From Nephrocerus scutellatus (taxonomy: Eukaryota > Arthropoda > Insecta > Diptera > Pipunculidae): 64,000 nt of DNA. Within the stretch, counting starts at the first letter, position 1. Each line of letters starts with the position of its first letter. The notes under the pieces are model-generated. The model searched no databases, was not told the origin of the DNA, and saw nothing but the letters and a program-made list of their open reading frames with translations. Below, piece after piece: positions 56,480 to 64,000 of this stretch. The translations under genes and the position numbers were made by a program. Location: positions 17,533,462 through 17,597,461 of the forward strand of contig OX352763.1 in assembly GCA_947095585.1 (NCBI GenBank). Direction: 5' to 3'.

Positions 56480-58380
56480 ATTTGGGTAGCGTCGTGTATG
56501 TTGTTTGTTTTCGTTTGCAATTTTCTTATATTATCGTCTTAGTACACGTAACAATAAGGAGAAATGTAATTCGGTTGTTTTTATGCGGAAATCGATTTCC
56601 CCCCACGACGATGAGAAACACAAGTTTCAAAAATAAAAAAGAAAAAAAACGAAAACCGTTTTTCAATGCAAATCACATAAAAGTCAAATATCGAAGTCAC
56701 CACCGACTGAGACTGATACCGTGTGGAAGCAGCAACGCAGCAGCTACCACCAAAATCGCTCTGTTCACGTATGCGACACGAAATACACTATACAACAATA
56801 GTATAATACACCCTACAATCAACGTCAACCAACGAGTTGTTCGCTCAACGGCTCAACTCTAACTATGCCTGCTCTAATCAATTCACAGAAGACACAACAC
56901 ACCACACCAACGACGACGAGTTTTGGGCTCTGTGGTGGCCAATAGCGGCCGCAGCAACTGTGAAATGAAATTGTAGGTGGAAGGATGATGGTGAGCGGAA
57001 TGGCAGAGGCACGCATATACACAGCTGAAGACGCAGCACGCAGGCAGTCAGGCCTCAGGCAAATAAGCCTACAAACAGCGTTGTCTGGCTAGTATCGACA
57101 AAAAAAACTACAAACGAATTAAAAAACGTCCGATTAATAAATTTACTCTTGAAATTCGTTTAGGTTTTCCCCCGCGATTTTAACACGATGACGATCACTG
57201 TTTTCGGCAATAATTAAATTACGAATATACATCCATATAACACGAAAAAATGTCAATGCCACAAAGTCACAGACGCGTACTTAAGTGCATACACAATTTT
57301 CCCAAATTGCCCAATTGGACGACAAACGAATAAATGTTGAAAAATGTTTGGCTTTGTTTTCGTTGAAGGCGTTTTTATCTTTCGCCATTAACTGGTATAT
57401 GTGTACACTAAACAACCATCGATGATTATTTTAATGTTTTCAACATTATGTAACTGGAAACTTTACTTTTTTTCCACAAAACAACGGCCAACGGCGGGTG
57501 AACTATTGTTTTATTGTCTTTTTTTCTAATCACTAAAGTACATTGTGCGCTACTTGCTACTAGCACAAAGTATTAAACTACTAACGAAGAAGTAGAAAAT
57601 TTTATAAATTTAGTTAACTATTGCACTAGTAAATTTCAAGTCAATGACGAGACGTCCACGCTGGACGATAATTTGTTAAATAGAAAATGGTTGATCGAAA
57701 TAAAATTGCGATGGCAGAAAATAAATTCTCTCGTCGTCGACGTCTCGATTTCGATTTACTTTTACATATGTTTCGACTTTCGAATTCAGTTACACTTTTA
57801 CAGCACCGTAGCTGCTTTTGCTATGCTTTATGCTTGTGGCTAGTGGCTGCGGCTGGTGCTCCTGCTGTTTGCTGTTGTTAAAATGCTGAACAGCTGAATG
57901 CGTTACAGCTTGATTTCGAAGATTTAATAAAAAAAAGAGAGCATTGTCGTTACCATATTCGAAATTCTATATCTATCTCTTGCTATCATTGAAAACGTTA
58001 AACAAAAAGTGTATTTCCTTATACAATTGTCTCTTTCATTTATTTTTAAACTATCGCTTTATTGCTTTCAACAAAAAAATAAAAATTACAACTACAAAAA
58101 CACATTGGATAGACCAAAGAGTGGTTAAGCGTTAACCAAAAAAAAATGTTTGGTTAAGAATATTTAAAAATTATATATGGATGGACATGGAAACACATGA
58201 AACAAAAAATTTACCAAAATATGGTTAGTTTTTGCTGTTGCTTTAATCAGCCGTTAACCACAAGAAATACCTAACTTATTTTGTTGAAAGCAATATAGCA
58301 AATATAGCAATATTAAACATTTCGAAGTTGGTAAAACGAATAACTCGATGTTTTCACCTGAATTAAGAATAATATGCTAC
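56480..58380 (-). other. stx 5' UTR and upstream region (extent unknown)
   Basis: The sequence just upstream of the ATG is probably 5' UTR. No TATA/initiator pair with good spacing was found on the minus strand. CAACGACGACG- and CAGCAGC-type simple repeats occur at 56.7-57.9 kb. The promoter, or a non-coding first exon, may lie here or farther right. Confidence 0.4.
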
Positions 58381-58387
58381 AATAAAA

Positions 58388-58598
58388 TATGATTATTGAG
58401 TAAAATTATGAAGTTATCGCATGGAAAAAATTAAATAAAAATTTTACAAAATATGTTATCGTACATTGAAAAACATTTTTTTTTATTTCATCTGAATCAT
58501 GGTAATATGTGTTCTAAATATTGAGTTTGGTAGTGCATTGGTGTGGTTTCGTTTATAATTTCGGTGATCACAGCTACAAATTTTAACGCCCACTAATA
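58388..58598 (+). repeat. Dispersed repeat, second copy of 7085-7333
   Basis: Shares GGTAATATGTGTTCTAA, AGTTTGGTAGT.CATT and GTGATCACAGCTA...TTTTAACGCCCACTAATA with the first copy, same orientation. Confidence 0.6.
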
Positions 58599-58897
58599 TA
58601 TATTTTATAAATTTTCTCTGCCTCCGTCTCAGTGTTTGCAGTGTGACCCTTCTCTTCAATTGCAAATACGCCATATTTATTTGTGCTGACCTTGAAAATT
58701 GCTAAAAAAATCCTACAAAATTTTCCTTTCAATTCGGCTTACATTTATTGTAGCATTATTTGTAGCCCGTATACGTGTACATGTACCCAAGCAAATTATT
58801 TTATTGTAGCATTATTGGCATTTGAGGTTAAAACAACGACTTGGTTAAAACTTTCGAAGGTGGACCTACGAATAATCGCTGCAAGTATTATATTTCG

Positions 58898-59189
58898 TAT
58901 TAGTGGGCTCAGTGGAAATGAGCATGGCTACTGAGCAGGGGGTCGTGGTTCGGATCCCAGTAACACAAAAAGTTTTTTTTTCACGGTGTCCCACCTCTCG
59001 CGAATGGGTGACAAACGTTCCGAGAGTAATAACTTGTCACGGAAAGCATCTCAATTCGCCGTTCGGATCCGGCCTTAAATTGTAGGTCCCTTCCATTTGT
59101 TTGCAAAAATATACATGCTCAACACAAATGGTTGCGAGAAGTTGGCCTTGGACCGCAATGGTCTGTCGCGCCTAATATTATTATTATTT
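58898..59189 (+). mobile_element. tRNA-derived SINE, full copy B
   Basis: 292 bp: tRNA-like head GGGCTCAGTGGAAATGAGCA with B box GGTTCGGATCC, the body CACGGTGTCCCACCTCTCGC shared with copy A, then ATACATGCTCAACACAAATG and an (ATT)n tail. Flanked by a perfect 10-bp duplication TTATATTTCG (58888-58897, 59190-59199). It contains an extra ~40 bp (59065-59110) lacking in copy A. Confidence 0.88.
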
Positions 59190-59199
59190 TTATATTTCG

Positions 59200-60770
59200 G
59201 CATCTCTCCGACAGTTCAACATATTTCTTAATTAATAATATAAAAGATTAATAAATAATTTTTGTAAAATATATTGATGTAGTAATGGATCTTTTTTCAA
59301 AATCCGATATGCATTTTTCTTAATTCTCCGAGAAAAAATTTATTTCTCTGAGTCGTTTTTCTACACTCGGATTATTTCTGTATATTTCCATAATCTACGA
59401 TAACTCAAGAACTGCTTTTACGATTTCAAAAATATTACCATAAAAAATTTTCTGGGCCTAATTCGGAGAGCTGACTAAATTTTGCAATCTTTACGTCAAT
59501 TTTTATATGTATCTGCAATGCAAATTCATCCCAGAAAATAACAAAGCTCAATTTTTGTTTGCTTACATTGTAACGTGATGATATTATTATTATTTTTAAT
59601 TATTATTTAATATAACATTTAAAAGCTTTTAAATCGGGAAATTGAAGTACAGAATTATAAACCAGTAACAAATGTTAAACTATTTAATTTTGTAGAAGCT
59701 AAAGTAGAAGCACAAATGTCTTCATTCAGATGTCATTGCAGAAATAAACTAATTAAAATAATTATTTACTCGTAACTGGAAAAATTAAAAAAAAAAAATC
59801 TCAAATTGGTTTAAAAGGAATCAATCATCATAATTCTTCTAATTGAAGACTGCCAATCGTAAGGGCGCAGAAAATTCATTTTAACTTTAACCATTTTGAT
59901 TGATAAAAAATAACATATACTATGTTCTTCTTTGTTACATTAATTAAAAATATATTGTGTGAGAGAGTTTAGCTACTGAACAGCACCATTATAATAGCGA
60001 CATAGCATGTACAAGAACCATAAGGCACATTGATTGTTTCGAACTTTGCAAACAAATGTAGCGAACAAATCACTTTTTTATCACTATCTATCTCTCTTAC
60101 ACTTCTAGAATTAAATAACTCATTGGGAATAGTTTCTTTACACCGAGTTAACATCACCAATCTTTACATATTTAAAAGCAATTGTGCGAGTGCTAAATGT
60201 TTTCTATTTTAGGCGGATTTTTTTTTCATATAATTACTTTTTATTTGATTTTTGTATATTTTTGTATTATACCTACATACCCTGGTTTTAATATAAATTA
60301 GATAGAAGGGTTAAAATGTGATATAGCTTCAACCTCAAAAACATATTTTGACGATTATAACCAAAAAATACAATATAAAAATAGAAGTATTGTTATTATT
60401 ATTATTTATTTATTATTTATTACCCATTTGAAGGAAATTTTTATTCCTGATTTTACGGAATATAAATTTTCCTTTTAAAAATCGTGCAACACAAAAGTGA
60501 AATGGCCTAACTTAAGTAAATTTCCATTGCAAAAGAGGAAATATAAAAGTTATTTTATTCACAAAAAATAGAAAAACAATAAAGTTAACTGGATAACAAA
60601 AGAAGATAGAGTATTTTTACATCATATTATGTACTAAAAATAAAGGAAATATAAATATTTTACTTTTTATGAGGTAGGACCTATATCAACATGAATCCGG
60701 GCGAATATATACGATTGAGTGGTTTATCATATGGTTGAGTTTTTCCCACACAAAAAGATGTGTGATATAG
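59200..60770. other. AT-rich sequence upstream of stx
   Basis: Very AT-rich with (ATT)n runs near 59.58 and 60.40 kb. Nothing else supported. Confidence 0.4.
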
Positions 60771-60771
60771 A

Positions 60772-61704
60772 AAACTACGGTATAGCGATTTAAGAATTAG
60801 GCCTTTTAGACGGCCCTCTTTTGAAAGCCCCTATTGATAAAACCACGAAAACCGCCATCTTGCTTGGGGTGAAGCCCATTTATGAGGTAGGAGTTTTCAA
60901 AGTTTTGAGTTTGTTTTTCAAATTGATTTTTCTCAGTGGTTTAAAGAGAGTTTGCGGGTTAATTGGTATCATATGAAGGACAATAAAAATATTGTCTATT
61001 TTAAAAAAATTTTGGTTCCAATCAAACCTATCTCAGAATATTTAGAGTCACAAAGCTGGAAAAACTCATTTCTCAATATAAATTAATTGAATGCACAATA
61101 TTTTCAAAAACGCCTTTAAAAGGAAAAACTCCTTTCGAAATATTAATTAATTGAAAAATATAAATTAATAGAGCGCACAGTATTCATTTCTAAACATAAA
61201 ACATTTGAGCGAGGGGAATCACATCACCTATTTTTTTTAGGTAAAAACTCAATTATTTGTAATGAGTATAAAATTATCAACCTTTCATGAAAATTGGGAT
61301 ACGCCAATAAAAAAAGGATGGCTGTGTGGGAAAAACCTTCAGCTTTCATTTGACATCAACATGAGGCCCCCCCAGATTTAAACACACCCACTGTTGAACT
61401 TTTACGGAAAAATGAGTTTTTTGACTCTAACTATTCTGAAGTAGGTTTGATTGTACCCATTTTTTTAAACGGATGGTATTTTTGTTGTACTTCATATGAC
61501 ACAAATTAACTCCCAAACCTCCTTCAAACCACTGAAAAAAATAAATTTTTAAAAATAAAACTCAAAGTTTTGGAAATTTGGAATTACCTCGTAAAGGCGG
61601 CTTCTCCCCCAAATAAGATGGCGGTTTTCGTGGTCTGCTCAATAAGAGCTTTCAGAAGAAGGGTGTCTCAAAGCCCTAGCACCTTAATCGCTATACTATA
61701 GTTT
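60772..61704. repeat. Long imperfect inverted repeat (fold-back), arms of ~300 bp
   Basis: Left arm 60772-61072, right arm 61405-61704, spacer about 332 bp. The arms are colinear throughout, roughly three quarters identical by eye. The best-paired core is CCACGAAAACCGCCATCTT (60842-60860) with its exact complement at 61615-61633. The outer ends are AAACTA..GTATAGCGATT. No transposase is encoded. Confidence 0.8.
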
Positions 61705-61709
61705 AGCCC

Positions 61710-63620
61710 AAATCCGAAAGAAGATAACAATAAAAAAGGTATTCTTTAAATTTTGCTACTTTTGGATCCACAAAAATTACTGAATTGGTTCTCTTCGAAA
61801 TAAGAAAACGACAGCACTATGAGCGAGTGCTATAGTAACTTCAACATTATTCTCTCTCTTTTTTGCATATGCAACGTCTAGGTAGACAACTACGTAAACA
61901 TTGGTTGAATGTTTTTGATTTTGAATTTGTTTCTTCAGTCTGTTGTCTGTCGGTAATCGTCCAACGTCGTCGTATTGGTGTGATTGTTTTATGAAGTCGT
62001 GAACGAATTAATCAGAATCAACGAAACACCTGTAATGGACTTTTTGTATGGTCGGCGTGTCTATATCTATAAAATTGATGTGATTTCTTTACTAATTTAT
62101 TAAAAGTTATCTTTTCCCCACGGTTTGGAGTAACTAAAATTTACCTTTACTATTGGTTTGCAAAGAAGAATCATTTTCGGTACAAGTGGACAAGTGAATA
62201 TTAGCCGCAAACATTGCTCGGCCCATCGTCGGCCGACTTTTGACAGCCTGGACCGTTTGTCGTCGTCTACAGGGCAGGCAACACGAATCCTAGCTGGGTG
62301 TCAGTCTGTTCATTGCGTTAATACGAGTATAACAAAGTGCAGTGAAAAAAATCAATAAATTCTTTGCAAGCCAATAATAACATCAAGAGGTATCCACGGC
62401 CTTGCTGGAATGGAGGAAACGGAATAAGTAAAGTCACATTTGTATCGTAACTACCTACTACCAAAGGAAATTTCAAGGAGGACGTCGAGAAGGAAAGTTC
62501 TGCTGTGCAGTAATTGCTTTCCCATTTCCATTGGGAATCTCTATACGATTCCTACACTATTTTTTCGGTTACTTGCAATTTTAATTACACGAACCCCATT
62601 ATCTCTATTACTTGGAAGTTAGCAGCATCAATTGCGTTTGTTCTTTCCTTTGGATGCTTACAGCCACAGTATAAAAGGTAAATTTTGTGTTCACTCTATT
62701 GAGATTAGTATTGTGTATGTGTATCCGTTCCATGGCAGCTTCATCTTCAATCGGACGCTCTAATTGGCACCAAACAATAAGCGTGTGCTGTCCCTGTCCG
62801 ATGATAAAAGACGATAAAAACTTGAATTACTATCATTCAGCAGCCATTCATAAAGAACTGACTTAACTTATCAGGGCATAAAAATTAAAAACTAGCAAGC
62901 TTAGGAAGTAGATAGGTAGCTAGCTCAATCCTAGTTACATTTAAACTAAATCCAACAGAGCACAACCAAGTCCTGTTAGCCAGAATTAATGAAAACTTTT
63001 ATGGTCGAACGAACTACAACTTTTTAAGAAAAACGGCTTTACGATGCTAATAACCCTTTATTGTCGGGCGAACGAACGAACGAGCGTTTAAATAATTCAC
63101 AGCGTATGCAAACGTACACGAATATGCTTACGGTGTCAGTGTGTTATCAACGTGAAAGTGCTACTTCCTCATAGGCGTGAGTTGTGACTACATAACATAC
63201 TATGCAAGTGACACTACTACACCAAACACCACTTGAATTGTCAACTTGACTTTCTCACTTCCTCAACTTTTGTTGGTTTAACACAACTCCTCGTACGCAA
63301 TGAACATAGGCATAGGGAACGACCCATATAAACGTTTTCCTTGGGCGGTGTGTTGTATGTCCTTTCCGTTGCCAATGGCTCCGTCTTGTAGTGGCACAAG
63401 ATTGACTTTGTTCAACTCAAAACCGAATCCGAACTTACATTTTTCTAACAAATATTAAAATAGGATTACCACAGTTCGTTTTTGATGTTTAATTATAAAT
63501 GTGTATACAAGAGTACACTACTGTCGGTAGTAACTGGCTATAAACAGTTGGTCGTTTGCTGAATGTAAATGTTTGCTTAGCATGGTGATGGTTTTCTGTG
63601 GCTTTTCTAATGCCTCTTTC
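61710..63620. other. Sequence right of the fold-back, unassigned
   Basis: Somewhat more GC-rich at 61.9-62.6 kb, without a convincing gene. TATAAAAGG at 62670 lacks an initiator at the right distance. Short frames at 62158-62358 and 62440-62622 show no family resemblance. GAACGAACGAACGAGCG is a short simple repeat at 63.07 kb. Confidence 0.3.
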
Positions 63621-63623
63621 GAT

Positions 63624-63965
63624 TTGCTAAAGCCATACCCACGGGCAAGCTATCAAAATGACAGGGTTTTAGTGGTTTTCGCGGTGAATGCTTTGCAAAT
63701 AGAACGCCAAACCAAAACCAAAACTAAGTTTGATAAGAACAACAAACTGAGAAATTAGTTTGCTTGCTCTCTATTCGCCATCTTGCTGATTAAAGGAAAC
63801 CTTACCCGTCGATTGCTGGCCGACGGGTAACAAAGTTACATTGTCAGTTACAAAACCTTGCAAATAAAACGCAAAATCAAACTGGGTATAGTTTGCAAAT
63901 AGAACGCCAAACCAAAACCTCGAGAGAGACATTTTAACTCTACCCTGCAAATCGAAAGAGCTCTT
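63624..63965 (+). repeat. GCAAATAGAACGCCAAACC family, copy 4
   Basis: Starts CCATACCCACGGGCAAGCTA and TTTTCGCGGTGAATGC, carries GCAAATAGAACGCCAAACC at ~63696 and ~63896, and ends CGAGAGAGACATTTTAAC..ACCCTGCAAATCGAAAG. It is the cleanest forward copy. Confidence 0.75.
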
Positions 63966-64000
63966 GGAACAAGAATAGGGATATTTTAAGTTGTATCGCT

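Noticed and set aside
62670..62700. TATAAAAGG as a possible promoter
   Set aside because: No initiator at about 31 nt, no upstream activator motif and no downstream ORF of note.
1..64000. CRISPR arrays, bacterial operons or prophage
   Set aside because: The sequence is eukaryotic: spliced genes, LINE/SINE/MITE content; no spaced-repeat array with CRISPR character.

Overview
The window is a stretch of insect nuclear DNA, most likely from a higher dipteran such as a Drosophila- or tephritid-like fly. It is AT-rich, with consensus GT-AG introns and a large load of decayed transposable elements. The genes are split and there is no operon structure. Two protein-coding genes are well supported and they converge tail to tail.

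(1) Plus strand, 3135-12098: Pmp70/ABCD3, the peroxisomal half-ABC transporter. Ten exons can be joined in frame to give the last ~621 residues. The first coding exon, about 40 residues by comparison with the family, was not found and may lie left of the window. The intron after the first visible exon is 6.6 kb and full of transposon debris. The remaining exons lie within 2.3 kb.

(2) Minus strand, 56479-23248: the midnolin homologue (Drosophila stuxnet). Four coding exons (56479-56184, 41349-41262, 26103-23986, 23919-23248) join in perfect phase into a 1057-residue protein. It has a ubiquitin-like domain, the two halves of the Catch region around a long Ser/His-rich low-complexity stretch, and a basic C-terminal helix. 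The first two introns are each about 15 kb and hold most of the mobile DNA of the window.

The rest is a layered transposon landscape. There are fragments of at least three non-LTR retrotransposon lineages (R1/LOA-like with RNase H; jockey/I-like; and a third LINE type). DNA elements include an irritans-like mariner, a DD37E-like mariner, a Tc1-like element with recognisable ends, a Tigger/CENP-B-like HTH remnant, a Helitron-like element and several MITE families. A tRNA-derived SINE is present in four copies, two of them nested inside other elements with intact target-site duplications. There are also a 22-unit minisatellite with a higher-order repeat, a family of 122/123-bp tandem arrays, a 5S rRNA-derived fragment, and a long imperfect inverted repeat (two 300-bp arms) at 60.8-61.7 kb.

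The most interesting unannotated signal is a compact heat-shock-type promoter at 29.8-29.9 kb: a perfect alternating nGAAn/nTTCn element, a TATA box and an initiator at -31/+1 spacing. It points antisense into the second intron of the midnolin gene, upstream of a short ORF and a possible splice donor. It could drive an undescribed stress-inducible transcript. This is inference from motif spacing only.
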